A DNA stretch of 53,726 nucleotides from an uncultured Lactobacillus sp. (GCF_902491705.1 NZ_CABUIW010000009.1:1-53726); one strand, 5' to 3'. Positions 42,442 to 52,478 are shown, counted from the first letter of the stretch. Notes: generated from the sequence alone by a model not told the origin. Program-made: numbers and translations.

Positions 42442-42520
42442 GTATAAAATCTACTAAAAAATTTTGTATCCAATTATAATATTATTTAAAGTTGTCGATT
42501 GAGAACATATTGAGGAGTTT

Positions 42521-44005
42521 ATGAGTTACAAAGAAGATACGTATACAGAATTTAAAAAGGCGAAAAAAAGTGTTCCGGCTGACATGTGGCCCACTGTTTC
42601 TGCATTTGCAAATACAGATGGCGGAACTATTAAATTAGGCTACACTGAAATAAAAGAAAATAATCAAGTAAAATATCAACCTACTGGAGTGTTAAATCCA
42701 GATGCAATGGTAAAAGATATTTTGGATACCGCTAATAATCCTAGAAAATTGTATCCTAATGTTATTAAAGAAGAAAACGTTGTTGTGAAAACTTTTGATA
42801 ATGATATACGCGTTATTGAAGTATATATTCCTAAAGCTGATTTTAGAGATAGACCTGTATATATAAAAGGTGATCAAAAAAATACATATAAGCGAGTAGG
42901 TACAAGCGATCAAATAGCCAATTATGAAGATGTGAAAGCAATGTTGAGAGACGCTCGTGGAGACGATAGTGCAGAAACATTAGATGGATATGATTTTTCA
43001 GATTTAAATTTAATAGATATTCAAAACTATAAAACATATTATGCAGAGAAAAATGATGAGCCTGAAATTGCTGAAGAAGATAATAAGCAATTTTTAAAAG
43101 AAATTGGACTTTATAGAAAAGATAGAAAAGATCAAAAATTTAAAATAACTAGAGCACTGTTGCTTTTATTTGGAAAATATAATTCTATTCAAGATGAATA
43201 TCCAGATTTTATGTTAGATTTAGTAGTTAAGCATACACCATCTGAAGAAGATTATGTGGATAGACTATATACTTCTTTTAGAGATGGAACTCCTGACAAT
43301 ATCTATAGCTTTTTTGTACACGCTTATGCTAAATTACAAGCTTTAGTAAATAATAGTTTTGAATTAAAAGGTGTGGCACGTAAGGATAATGGTACGATAT
43401 TTCTTCGTGCAATAAGAGAAGCTTTGGTTAATTCACTGGTACATGCTGACTATCATTCTAATCAATCTATTCAAATTATTTGGTATGATAATTCTGTAGT
43501 TTTTAAAAATCCTGGACAGTTATTAGTATCTATAGATAAATTTTTTGATAAAACTGATTCTGTTCCGAGAAACAGTTTAATCTTTCAAACGTTTGTTGAA
43601 GCAAAATTAGGAGAACATACTGGCAGCGGTGGTTATAGAATTTTAAGGACGAGTCAAAATTTAAAATTAAGAATTCCGGATATGACCACTTCACCACAAC
43701 AAACTGAATTAATTATTTGGAGAGATACAGCAGCTGAATTAATCAATTCTCTTCCTGAAGATTGGCAATCAACATATAAAATTTTAAATACCAAAATGGT
43801 TGCAACCTTTGAAGATTTGCAACATTTATATTCTAGTTCCTGGAAGGGACATAAAATTTTAAGAGCTATGATAGACAAAGGTTTAATCGTAAAAACCGGA
43901 AAGGGAAGAGCAACTAAATATCTTTTATCGCCAGATTCTCCTCAAGCTAGGAGTGTAATGAATCAATTTTATGATGAAATGAGACGAAGTATTTTTAAAA
44001 ATTAA
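42521..44005 (+). CDS. AlbA_2/Schlafen-type putative ATP-binding regulator
   Basis: A 494-residue protein with an N-terminal AlbA_2 (Schlafen-like) domain, about 5-145: EFKKAKKSVPADMWPTVSAFANTDGGTIKLG and the strand region YKRVGTSDQIANYEDV. A middle part leads to a GHKL-like ATPase module near 290-370, with LRAIREALVNSLVHADYHS and KNPGQLLVSIDKF. A C-terminal winged-helix-like end follows (about 425-470). Such proteins are variably present; transcription control or defence roles have been proposed for relatives, but none can be read here. It stands alone between groEL and mutS, is clearly more AT-rich than its neighbours and is followed by paired 11-bp repeats, so recent acquisition is likely. 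TTGAGGAG precedes the ATG. Confidence 0.75.
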   Translation: MSYKEDTYTEFKKAKKSVPADMWPTVSAFANTDGGTIKLGYTEIKENNQVKYQPTGVLNPDAMVKDILDTANNPRKLYPNVIKEENVVVKTFDNDIRVIEVYIPKADFRDRPVYIKGDQKNTYKRVGTSDQIANYEDVKAMLRDARGDDSAETLDGYDFSDLNLIDIQNYKTYYAEKNDEPEIAEEDNKQFLKEIGLYRKDRKDQKFKITRALLLLFGKYNSIQDEYPDFMLDLVVKHTPSEEDYVDRLYTSFRDGTPDNIYSFFVHAYAKLQALVNNSFELKGVARKDNGTIFLRAIREALVNSLVHADYHSNQSIQIIWYDNSVVFKNPGQLLVSIDKFFDKTDSVPRNSLIFQTFVEAKLGEHTGSGGYRILRTSQNLKLRIPDMTTSPQQTELIIWRDTAAELINSLPEDWQSTYKILNTKMVATFEDLQHLYSSSWKGHKILRAMIDKGLIVKTGKGRATKYLLSPDSPQARSVMNQFYDEMRRSIFKN

Positions 44006-44114
44006 AATCGTTTGGAAATCGTTTGGTTTTAATTGGTTATTTTTGAAAGTTTCAGCAAAAAGCCTATTAAATCAATATTTATAACGTGAAAAATCGTTTG
44101 GAAATCATTTGGTT
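44004..44114. repeat. Two copies of a 25-bp element, each a pair of 11-bp repeats
   Basis: AAATCGTTTGG is repeated back to back at 44004-44028 and again at 44090-44114, where one half reads AAATCATTTGG. The copies lie 86 bp apart in the same direction, directly after the AlbA-type gene, whose stop codon overlaps the first. The function is unknown; binding sites for the adjacent protein are one possibility. Confidence 0.7.
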
Positions 44115-44168
44115 AAGGGCAATCGATTTTTATGGTTATAAAAGATACTTTTTTCTAAATACAACTAA

Positions 44169-44203
44169 AGGATTAAGCATGTGAATTGCTTGATCCTTTT
44201 TTG
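44169..44203 (+). terminator. Terminator between the AlbA-type gene and mutS
   Basis: GGATTAAGCA, 7 nt, TGCTTGATCC, then TTTTTT. Confidence 0.8.
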
Positions 44204-44262
44204 TCTTAATTTTTAGCGTATAATTGTAACAGTGAAAAAGCACTTTAAGAAAGGAAAATGTA

Positions 44263-46863
44263 ATGGCTGGATCTAGCACAACTCCAATGATGGAGCAATA
44301 TTACGAAATTAAAAAGCAATATCCTGATGCCTTTCTTTTTTATCGCGTCGGGGATTTCTACGAACTTTTTGAAGATGATGCGGTTAAAGGCGCCCAAATT
44401 CTTGAATTAACTTTAACTCACCGCTCAAATAAAACTAAAAATCCAATTCCGATGGCCGGTGTCCCTCACATGGCTGTAGACACCTATGTAAATACTTTAG
44501 TTGAAAAAGGTTATAAAGTTGCGCTTTGTGAGCAACTTGAAGATCCTAAAAAGGCTAAAGGCATGGTTAAGCGCGGCATCATTCAATTGGTAACTCCAGG
44601 TACCATGATGAGTGAAGGACCAAACGATGCCAAAGATTCTAACTACTTAACTTCAGTAGTAACTACCAAGAGTGGTTTTGGCTTAGCTTACAGTGACTTA
44701 TCAACCGGTGAAATTTATGCAACTCATCTAAAGAGTTTCGACGCTGTTTCTAACGAACTTTTATCATTAAGAACGCGTGAAGTTGTATATAATGGCCCAT
44801 TAACTGAGCAGAATAAAGACTTTATGCATAAGGCCAACATTACTGTCTCAAATCCTACGCCAATTGAAGGCGAGCATGCCGAGATTTCTTATGTTGAACA
44901 GAATTTAACTAATAACGCAGAAAAAGAAGCTACCAGACAGTTAGTAGGCTATTTGTTATCCACACAAAAGAGAAGTCTAGCTCACTTACAAATTGCCAAA
45001 AGTTATGAAGTAAACCAATATTTGCAGATGTCACATACCGTCCAAAATAATTTGGAATTAATTTCATCTGCTAAGACTGGCAAGAAGATGGGTTCGCTTT
45101 TCTGGGTTCTTGATAAAACTCATACGGCAATGGGCGGACGACTTCTTAAGCAATGGTTAGCTCGTCCACTACTTAACGTTGACGAAATCAATCATCGTGA
45201 AGAAATGGTTCAAGCATTACTTGATGGATATTTCACGCGTGAAAATGCAATTGACGCTTTAAAGGGTGTTTATGACTTGGAACGTTTGACCGGTCGAATC
45301 GCCTTTGGTAATGTTAATGCACGTGAATTATTGCAATTATCGCGCTCTCTTCAAGCTGTACCTGTAATCTTAGATGCTTTGAATCAATCAGATAGCGAAG
45401 TTCTTGAAGATTTTGCCAAAAAGATTGATCCATTAAAGGGCGTCGCAGAAATGATTTCTACAACGCTGGTAAAAGATCCACCACTTTTAACTACGGAAGG
45501 TGGATTGATCAGAGAAGGCGTAGATAACCAACTTGATCGCTATAGGGATGCCATGAATAACGGTAAAAAGTGGTTAGCTCAAATGGAAGCTGACGAGCGC
45601 CAAAAGACTGGCATCGAAAACTTAAAAGTCGGTTACAACAAGGTCTTTGGTTACTATATTCAAGTTTCTAATGGTAATAAGAGCAAGGTGCCACTAGACC
45701 GCTATACACGTAAGCAAACCCTAACTAATGCTGAACGTTATATCACTCCAGAATTGAAGGAACACGAAAATCTAATTTTGGAAGCACAAACTCGTTCAAC
45801 CGATTTGGAATATGACTTGTTTGTTAAGTTACGTGAAGAAGTTAAGAAGTACATTCCAGCTTTGCAAAAATTGGGTAGTCAATTAGCTGCGCTAGATGTT
45901 TATTGCGGTTTTGCGACAGTAGCTGAACAAAATAATTATTGTCGACCACATTTCCACACAGATAACCAAGATATAGATGTAGTCAATGGTCGTCATCCAG
46001 TAGTAGAGAAGGTAATGACAGCAGGTTCTTACATCCCTAATGATGTCAAAATGGATTCAGCTACCAACATTTTCTTAATTACTGGTCCTAACATGTCCGG
46101 TAAAAGTACTTACATGCGTCAGATGGCTTTGATTGCAATTATGGCTCAAATAGGTTCCTTTGTTCCAGCTGATAGCGCTGATTTGCCAGTTTTTGATCAA
46201 ATCTTTACCAGAATTGGTGCAGCCGATGACTTAATTTCAGGCCAAAGTACGTTTATGGTTGAAATGAGTGAAGCTAACGATGCTTTGCAATATGCAACTA
46301 AACGTAGTCTTGTTTTGTTTGATGAAATTGGTCGTGGTACTGCCACTTATGATGGTATGGCTTTAGCCGGCGCAATTGTTAAGTACTTGCACGACAAAGT
46401 AGGCGCCAAAGCATTATTTGCGACCCACTATCACGAATTGACTGCTCTTGATGAGACACTAGATCATTTGAAGAACATTCACGTTGGTGCGACTGAAGAA
46501 AATGGCAAGCTGATCTTTTTACACAAGATTTTGCCGGGACCAGCTGATCAAAGTTACGGTATCCACGTTGCTCAACTTGCCGGGTTGCCACGTGCTGTTT
46601 TGCGTGAAGCAACCAAATTGTTGAAGCGACTTGAAGCACAGGGTAGTGAACTTGCTCCAGTTAGTCAACAATTGGATTTATTCGCAGAGCCTGTGGATAA
46701 TTCAGATGAAGAAGAACAAGTGCAAAATGACAAGCCAGCAATGACTGATGCCGAGCAAGACGTACTTGATGATATTTCTAATCTTTACTTAGCTGATAAG
46801 ACGCCTTTGCAAATTATGCAAATGGTTGCTGATTGGCAAAAAGATCTGAAGGATGATAATTAG
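44263..46863 (+). CDS. mutS: DNA mismatch repair protein MutS
   Basis: Recognises base mismatches; 866 residues. The Phe-x-Glu motif that inserts at the mismatch is F32-Y-E34 in VGDFYELFEDD. Walker A is TGPNMSGKST (607-616), followed by the Walker B and signature regions (FDEIGRGTATYDG, ATHYHELT). The C-terminal tail contains a clamp-binding type QLDLF segment near 805. AAGGAAAATG precedes the start, and a TATAAT (44219-44224) lies upstream. It is followed by mutL 2 bp later. Confidence 0.98.
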   Translation: MAGSSTTPMMEQYYEIKKQYPDAFLFYRVGDFYELFEDDAVKGAQILELTLTHRSNKTKNPIPMAGVPHMAVDTYVNTLVEKGYKVALCEQLEDPKKAKGMVKRGIIQLVTPGTMMSEGPNDAKDSNYLTSVVTTKSGFGLAYSDLSTGEIYATHLKSFDAVSNELLSLRTREVVYNGPLTEQNKDFMHKANITVSNPTPIEGEHAEISYVEQNLTNNAEKEATRQLVGYLLSTQKRSLAHLQIAKSYEVNQYLQMSHTVQNNLELISSAKTGKKMGSLFWVLDKTHTAMGGRLLKQWLARPLLNVDEINHREEMVQALLDGYFTRENAIDALKGVYDLERLTGRIAFGNVNARELLQLSRSLQAVPVILDALNQSDSEVLEDFAKKIDPLKGVAEMISTTLVKDPPLLTTEGGLIREGVDNQLDRYRDAMNNGKKWLAQMEADERQKTGIENLKVGYNKVFGYYIQVSNGNKSKVPLDRYTRKQTLTNAERYITPELKEHENLILEAQTRSTDLEYDLFVKLREEVKKYIPALQKLGSQLAALDVYCGFATVAEQNNYCRPHFHTDNQDIDVVNGRHPVVEKVMTAGSYIPNDVKMDSATNIFLITGPNMSGKSTYMRQMALIAIMAQIGSFVPADSADLPVFDQIFTRIGAADDLISGQSTFMVEMSEANDALQYATKRSLVLFDEIGRGTATYDGMALAGAIVKYLHDKVGAKALFATHYHELTALDETLDHLKNIHVGATEENGKLIFLHKILPGPADQSYGIHVAQLAGLPRAVLREATKLLKRLEAQGSELAPVSQQLDLFAEPVDNSDEEEQVQNDKPAMTDAEQDVLDDISNLYLADKTPLQIMQMVADWQKDLKDDN

Positions 46864-46865
46864 TT

Positions 46866-48752
46866 ATGCCCAAAATTCATGAATTATCTGAAACTTTAAC
46901 TAATCAAATCGCAGCTGGTGAAGTTATTGAACGTCCAGCTAGCGTAGTTAAAGAATTGGTTGAAAACTCTCTTGATGCTGGAGCTACGAGAATCAGAGTA
47001 GATTTTGTGGATGCAGGATTAAAACAAATTGTAGTGCAAGATAACGGGATGGGAATTGATCGTGACCAAGTTGATCTTGCTTTTACAAGACATGCAACCA
47101 GTAAGATTAGCAATGAACATGATTTGTTTAAAGTTTCTACCTTAGGCTTTAGAGGTGAAGCCTTAGCTTCAATTTCTGCAGTTAGTCATGTAGAAATTTT
47201 GACGGCTACAGAAGGTGCAATTGGCATTAAAGCTACTTTTAGTGGCGGAAATAAAAAAGGCCAAGAAGATGCGGCAGCGAGAAAAGGTACGCAAATTACC
47301 GTAAAAGATCTATTTTTTAATACACCAGCAAGATTAAAATATTTGCGCAGTCCGCGAACAGAAATCATGAAGATTGTGGATATTATTAACCGCTTAGCTT
47401 TGGGATATCCACAGGTTTCTTTTACTCTGTCTAATACTGGTAAAGTTTTGCTTAGAACTACCGGCAACGGCAATCTGAAACAAACTGTTGCTAATGTTTA
47501 TGGCCGTCATATCGCAGAAAAAATGGAACCAATTGAAGCAAAGGACAATGATTTTAAAGTTGCTGGCTTAATCTCTAAGCCAGAACTCACGCGATCAACG
47601 CGTAATTTTATCTCAATTTTGCTTAATGGCCGCTATATTAAAAACTTTCAGTTAAATACGGCGATTATGGATGGTTACGGCTCTAAGCTTGCAGCGCGTC
47701 ACTACCCAATTGCGATTGTAACGATTCAAGTAGATCCTTTGTTAGTGGATGTCAATGTGCATCCTACTAAGCAAGAAGTACGTTTATCTAAGGAAAAAGA
47801 ACTTAGCCGTTTGATCACAACTGCAATAAGTAATGCACTTGTGGAAAAAGTTGATCAAACTAGTGCGTTTGCTAACTTAGAAAATAAGCGTGAAACATTA
47901 GTAGATCAGCTCCAATTCAATTTGAATCAAGATGTTGTAAATACAGAACGTAAAGAAGTACCAGAAATTCATGATCAGGCGGAAAAACCAGAATTTACAA
48001 CTGCTCAAAAAGAAGAGCAACCTAATCAATACGTTGATTTAAATGTTCCACGTGAAGATGATAAATATATCGTTACCAAAACTTGGGATCAAAATGTCAC
48101 CTTGCAGCAAAAGCTAACTCCATTTGGTAAATCGACTGCGAATGAAGAAGTAATTTCTAGCGGTGATGAAGTTTTAGCAAACAATTTGCCACGTTTAGCA
48201 TATGTCGGTCAGACTGATACTTATATCATTGCAGAAAATGATGGAGACCTATTTTTAATTGATCAAGTAGCTGCTAGAAGAAGATTGCAGTTTGAAAAAA
48301 TTTATCAGATACTTTCCTCTAAAAAAATTGTGCAACAAGGCTTGCTTACGCCAATTGTTTTAGAATTTGGCAACCTTGATTTTATTCAAATTAAAGATAA
48401 GCTTGAACAAATAAAGCAGATCGGTATTTATTTGGAAGATTTTGGTCAAAATAGTTTTATCGTTCGTTCATATCCAACTTGGATTCATGAAAATATTGAA
48501 GAGACGATTCGCCAAATTTTGGATAGCTATTTGAACTTAGATAAAGGTCAAACTGAAAATCTATTTAAACGTGTAGCTGAGATGGAATCTCATTCGATTA
48601 AAGGCAAAATTAAATTGTCTGATGCAGAAGCAAGAGAAATTATTAGTGACTTGCGTAAAACTTCTGATCCATATCACGATGCATCAGGAAGAATCGTCTT
48701 GGTTCGCATGAGTCAAAATGAATTAAAAAAGATGTTCAAAAGGGATGATTAA
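46866..48752 (+). CDS. mutL: DNA mismatch repair protein MutL, endonuclease motifs degenerate
   Basis: Links mismatch recognition to strand removal; 628 residues. The N-terminal GHKL ATPase is intact: ELVENSLDAGA, DNGMGI and STLGFRGEALASI. The C-terminal domain normally has an endonuclease with DQHA(x)2E(x)4E, ACK and CPHGRP motifs. Here the first reads DQVAARRRLQFE (466-477), with Val in place of the metal-binding His and Arg in place of the first Glu. The ACK position is replaced by ESHSIKG, and the last motif reads HDASGR (604-609). The nicking activity is therefore probably lost, although the frame and dimerisation domain are intact. It overlaps the mutS-ruvA operon context. Confidence 0.95.
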   Translation: MPKIHELSETLTNQIAAGEVIERPASVVKELVENSLDAGATRIRVDFVDAGLKQIVVQDNGMGIDRDQVDLAFTRHATSKISNEHDLFKVSTLGFRGEALASISAVSHVEILTATEGAIGIKATFSGGNKKGQEDAAARKGTQITVKDLFFNTPARLKYLRSPRTEIMKIVDIINRLALGYPQVSFTLSNTGKVLLRTTGNGNLKQTVANVYGRHIAEKMEPIEAKDNDFKVAGLISKPELTRSTRNFISILLNGRYIKNFQLNTAIMDGYGSKLAARHYPIAIVTIQVDPLLVDVNVHPTKQEVRLSKEKELSRLITTAISNALVEKVDQTSAFANLENKRETLVDQLQFNLNQDVVNTERKEVPEIHDQAEKPEFTTAQKEEQPNQYVDLNVPREDDKYIVTKTWDQNVTLQQKLTPFGKSTANEEVISSGDEVLANNLPRLAYVGQTDTYIIAENDGDLFLIDQVAARRRLQFEKIYQILSSKKIVQQGLLTPIVLEFGNLDFIQIKDKLEQIKQIGIYLEDFGQNSFIVRSYPTWIHENIEETIRQILDSYLNLDKGQTENLFKRVAEMESHSIKGKIKLSDAEAREIISDLRKTSDPYHDASGRIVLVRMSQNELKKMFKRDD

Positions 48753-48755
48753 TAA

Positions 48756-49343
48756 ATGTACGAATACTTTGAAGGAATAATTTCTGTTATTACGCCAAGT
48801 TACATAGTTGTAGATGTAAATGGAGTAGGTTACAAGGTATATAGTCCAACGCCATTTGCTTATACTCAAGGACAAAAAGCCAAGGTTTATATTGAACAAG
48901 TTGTGCGCGATACTGGCATTACTTTATATGGTTTTCAAAGTGAAGACGATAAGGGATTGTTTCTTAAATTGCTTAGTGTAAGCGGCATTGGTCCTAAGAG
49001 TGCTATGGCAATTATGGCAGCAGAAGACAGTAATTCTTTAGCTGAAGCCATTGAACAAGGTGAAGTAAAATACTTAACTCGTTTTCCTGGCGTAGGTAAA
49101 AAGACTGCTTCACAGATTGTGCTTGATTTGAAAGGCAAGCTTGGAGATTATGTTGCTCGACTTGACCGTCCAGATAATAGTGAAGAAATTTCTCCAGCCT
49201 TAAATGATGCATTGCTTGCTTTAATTGCTTTAGGCTACACTCAAAAAGAAGTAGATCGCATTACTCCAAAATTAATTGAAGTTGATGCAGATACAGCAGA
49301 TCAATATATTAAAAAAGGTTTAGCATTGCTGCTTAAGAAGTAG
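48756..49343 (+). CDS. ruvA: Holliday junction helicase subunit RuvA
   Basis: Binds the four-way DNA junction and loads RuvB; 195 residues. An OB-fold start (MYEYFEGIISVITPSYIVVDVNGVGYKV) is followed by paired helix-hairpin-helix motifs (LLSVSGIGPKSAMAI and FPGVGKKTASQIVLDLKGK) and the C-terminal RuvB-binding domain (ALLALIALGYTQKEV). It begins 3 bp after mutL, so it is co-transcribed with the mismatch repair genes. Confidence 0.96.
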   Translation: MYEYFEGIISVITPSYIVVDVNGVGYKVYSPTPFAYTQGQKAKVYIEQVVRDTGITLYGFQSEDDKGLFLKLLSVSGIGPKSAMAIMAAEDSNSLAEAIEQGEVKYLTRFPGVGKKTASQIVLDLKGKLGDYVARLDRPDNSEEISPALNDALLALIALGYTQKEVDRITPKLIEVDADTADQYIKKGLALLLKK

Positions 49344-49404
49344 TTCTTGTTATAATAGTAAAGATGTAAAAAGCAATAGATTTTTTAATAAGGAAGTGAA
49401 ACTG

Positions 49405-50421
49405 GTGGCAGAAAACGATGATGCAGTAACTTCAGGACATATTGAAAACCCTGAAGAAGAAGCAATGGAATTATCTTTAAGACCGCAAACTTTAGACCAG
49501 TATTTGGGTCAAAAGCGGGTAAAAAAGGAAATGTCCATTTATATTAAAGCCGCAAAACAACGTGATGAAGCACTAGATCATGTTTTGCTATATGGACCAC
49601 CGGGTTTAGGTAAGACGACATTAGCTTTTGTTATTGCAAATGAATTAGGGGTTCATTTAAAGAGTACTAGTGGTCCAGCAATTGAAAAAGCTGGTGATTT
49701 GGTAGCACTTTTGTCTGATCTTGATCCAGGCGATGTTCTGTTTATTGATGAAATTCACCGTCTTGCTAAACCGGTTGAAGAAGTTCTTTATTCTGCAATG
49801 GAGGACTACTATATTGATATCGTAATTGGTGAAGGACAAACTACACACGCAGTGCACGTGCCACTTCCACCATTTACTTTAATTGGTGCAACTACGCTCG
49901 CCGGGCAATTGTCAGCACCTTTACGTGATCGTTTTGGAATCGTAGAACATATGCAGTATTATACTGTCGATGAACTGGAACAAATTGTTCAACGTTCAAG
50001 CGACGTTTTCCATACTTCGATTGCGCCAGAAGCTGCGCATGAATTAGCACGTAGATCTCGTGGAACGCCGCGTGTAGCTAACCGTTTATTGAAGCGTGTG
50101 CGTGATTTTGCCGAAGTAAAAGGCGAAAAGACAATCTCACTTGCAACTACAGAAAGTGCATTAAAGCAATTGCAGGTTGACGATGAAGGGTTAGACCAAA
50201 CTGACCGTAAATTGTTAAGAACCATGATCGAAGGCTATAAGGGCGGTCCTGTCGGTATTAGAACTTTGGCCGCAAATATTGGTGAAGATATAGAAACTAT
50301 TGAGTCATTATATGAGCCGTATTTGCTTCAACATGGTTTTATTTTATTAACGCCACGTGGTCGAATGGTCACAGATAAAGCATATTTACAGCTTGGTTTA
50401 CCTATTCCAGGTGATAAATAG
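49405..50421 (+). CDS. ruvB: Holliday junction helicase subunit RuvB
   Basis: AAA+ motor for branch migration; 338 residues. It has RPQTLDQYLGQ, Walker A GPPGLGKTT, Walker B LFIDEIHRL, sensor TLIGATTLAGQLSAPLRDRFG and the C-terminal winged helix (GGPVGIRTLAANIGED). The start is GTG 49405, set by AAGGAAGTGA 5 bp upstream; an earlier in-frame GTG overlaps that site. A TATAAT in the gap after ruvA may add a local promoter. Confidence 0.96.
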   Translation: MAENDDAVTSGHIENPEEEAMELSLRPQTLDQYLGQKRVKKEMSIYIKAAKQRDEALDHVLLYGPPGLGKTTLAFVIANELGVHLKSTSGPAIEKAGDLVALLSDLDPGDVLFIDEIHRLAKPVEEVLYSAMEDYYIDIVIGEGQTTHAVHVPLPPFTLIGATTLAGQLSAPLRDRFGIVEHMQYYTVDELEQIVQRSSDVFHTSIAPEAAHELARRSRGTPRVANRLLKRVRDFAEVKGEKTISLATTESALKQLQVDDEGLDQTDRKLLRTMIEGYKGGPVGIRTLAANIGEDIETIESLYEPYLLQHGFILLTPRGRMVTDKAYLQLGLPIPGDK

Positions 50422-50487
50422 CAAGTTTTTCTGTATAATAGATAGTATTATATTGCAAAATTTAATAGTTTTTATGAGGTGAAAGAT

Positions 50488-50922
50488 TTGAATACTTTAT
50501 TTTTAGCAAATGCCGGCGGTGCTGCAGGCAACAACTGGATGATGATTATCTTATTCATTATCTTGATTGGTTTTACTTACTTTGGTATGATTCGTCCACA
50601 AAAGAAGCAACAACAACAAAGATTGCAAATGATGGACAAGTTGAAGAAGGGTGACAACGTCATTTTAGTTGACGGTTTGCACGCTAAGATTGACAAGATC
50701 AACGATGACAAGACTGTTGTAGTTGATGCCGATGGTATTTACTTAACTTTTGAAAGAATGGCTATTCGTCGTGTTCTTCCAGCTACTAAGGTAGAAGAAG
50801 CTCCAGCAGATACTACTGAAACTACAGAAACTAAACCAGCTGATGAAACTAAGTCTACTGAAGACACTAAGGCTGAAGATGTTAAGGATTCTTCAACTGA
50901 AGAAACTAAAGAAGACAAATAA
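50488..50922 (+). CDS. yajC: Preprotein translocase subunit YajC
   Basis: Accessory membrane subunit of the Sec system; 144 residues. A single transmembrane segment (about 16-36, MMIILFIILIGFTYFGMI) is followed by the conserved RPQKKQQQQRLQMMDKLKKGD, and then an acidic Thr/Glu-rich tail (about 105-144) longer than in many relatives. The start is TTG 50488, with GAGGTGA at 50476-50482; a GTG within that site is not a credible start. A TGTATAAT at 50432-50439 suggests its own promoter. Confidence 0.93.
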   Translation: MNTLFLANAGGAAGNNWMMIILFIILIGFTYFGMIRPQKKQQQQRLQMMDKLKKGDNVILVDGLHAKIDKINDDKTVVVDADGIYLTFERMAIRRVLPATKVEEAPADTTETTETKPADETKSTEDTKAEDVKDSSTEETKEDK

Positions 50923-50932
50923 TTAATAAACT

Positions 50933-50960
50933 AAAGCGCAAATTATGCGCTTTTTGTTTT
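50933..50960 (+). terminator. Terminator of yajC
   Basis: AAAGCGCA, 5 nt, TGCGCTTT, then a T-rich run. Confidence 0.85.
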
Positions 50961-51026
50961 GCCTTAAATTTGGTTGTTGTAAAATAGATGTGAATGAAAT
51001 AACAAGTTAAAGAAAAGGATTTAGTT

Positions 51027-52478
51027 ATGAAAAATATTCCAGTTATAATGATTATTTTTGGTGGTAGTGGTGACTTAGCTCACCGTAAGCTATATCCATC
51101 TCTATTTAATTTATATGAACAAGGCTTAATCCATGACAATTTTGCAGTCATCGGTACAGCACGTCGTCCATGGTCACATGAATATTTACGCGAACAAGTT
51201 TCAGATGCAATTCATGAAACTCATGATCAAGTTGATGAAAACGAAGTAAAAGACTTTGCGGGTCACTTTTACTACCAATCTCATGATGTTACTAATGTTG
51301 AACACTATGTAACTTTGAAGAAATTGGCTCAAGAACTTGATGATCGTTACTCAGCTCGTGGCAATCGTCTATTTTACATGGCAATGGCACCAAGATTCTT
51401 CGGTACAATTGCTACTCACATCAATGACCAACATTTAACTGGCAGTGGCTTTAACCGTATCGTAGTTGAAAAGCCATTTGGTCATGATTTAGCTTCAGCT
51501 GAAAAATTGAATAAAGAAATTACGGCATCATTTGATGAAAAAGATATTTTCAGAATCGACCACTATTTGGGCAAGGAAATGATTCAAAATATCATGCCAA
51601 TGCGCTTTACTAATCCTTTAATTAAGAATATTTGGTCAGGCGACTATATTAAAAATATTCAAATTACTTTGGCAGAGCGTTTGGGTGTAGAAGCACGTGG
51701 TGGTTACTACGATACTTCTGGTGCTTTGCGTGACATGGTTCAAAACCATATTTTCCAAATCATTACTTTGCTTGCTATGCCAGAGCCTGAAAACTTATCA
51801 TCAGATAGCGTCCACAAGGCAAAGCAAGACTTGCTTAAGAGTTTAGTAATTCCGACACCTGAAGAAGTTAAGAAGAATTTTGTAAGAGGACAATATTTGG
51901 GTAGCGACACTACTTTTGCTTACAAGAAAGAACCTAATGTTGATCCTAACTCAAATACTGAAACTTTCGTTGCAGGTAAAGTTAAGTTTACTGATGGTCC
52001 AATTGCTGGTGTGCCAATTTACTTTAGAACTGGTAAGGAATTTAAAGAAAAGAAGACTAGAATTGATATTGTCTTAAAGCATATCAATAACCCATATGGT
52101 CAAGCTCACTCAAACAACATTACCATTGAAGTTGACCCTGAAAGCAAGATCTACATTACTATTAATGGTAAAAAGATTGATGAACCAGGAATTCGCCGTG
52201 AAGACTTAACTTATGCCTTTTCAAAAGAAGAAATGGCTAAGGTACCAGACGGTTATGAACGTTTATTGCACGATGTCTTTGTTAACGATTCAACCAACTT
52301 TACTCACTGGAGCGAATTGAAGCGTTACTGGGAATTTATCGATGCAATTGAAAATGCATGGCAAACAGAAAATGACAATGGCAATCCTGAAATTGCTCAA
52401 TACTTGCCATACAGAATGGGACCAAAGGAATCTAACGATATCTTTGAATCCCCAACTGAACATTGGATTTATGAATAA
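51027..52478 (+). CDS. zwf: Glucose-6-phosphate 1-dehydrogenase
   Basis: Oxidises glucose-6-phosphate to 6-phosphogluconolactone with NADP+, the first step of the oxidative pentose phosphate pathway; 483 residues. The dinucleotide site IIFGGSGDLAHRKLYPSLF lies near 8-26, EKPFGHD near 148, and the substrate and catalytic region RIDHYLGKEMIQN near 174-186. AAAAGGAT precedes the ATG. Its last 8 bases overlap dinB, so the two are translationally linked. Confidence 0.97.
   Translation: MKNIPVIMIIFGGSGDLAHRKLYPSLFNLYEQGLIHDNFAVIGTARRPWSHEYLREQVSDAIHETHDQVDENEVKDFAGHFYYQSHDVTNVEHYVTLKKLAQELDDRYSARGNRLFYMAMAPRFFGTIATHINDQHLTGSGFNRIVVEKPFGHDLASAEKLNKEITASFDEKDIFRIDHYLGKEMIQNIMPMRFTNPLIKNIWSGDYIKNIQITLAERLGVEARGGYYDTSGALRDMVQNHIFQIITLLAMPEPENLSSDSVHKAKQDLLKSLVIPTPEEVKKNFVRGQYLGSDTTFAYKKEPNVDPNSNTETFVAGKVKFTDGPIAGVPIYFRTGKEFKEKKTRIDIVLKHINNPYGQAHSNNITIEVDPESKIYITINGKKIDEPGIRREDLTYAFSKEEMAKVPDGYERLLHDVFVNDSTNFTHWSELKRYWEFIDAIENAWQTENDNGNPEIAQYLPYRMGPKESNDIFESPTEHWIYE

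Noticed and set aside
52342..52470. A longer dinB start inside zwf
   Set aside because: The extra residues are out-of-frame zwf sequence; ATG 52471 gives the normal family start shortly before the catalytic HLDMDAFYASVE.
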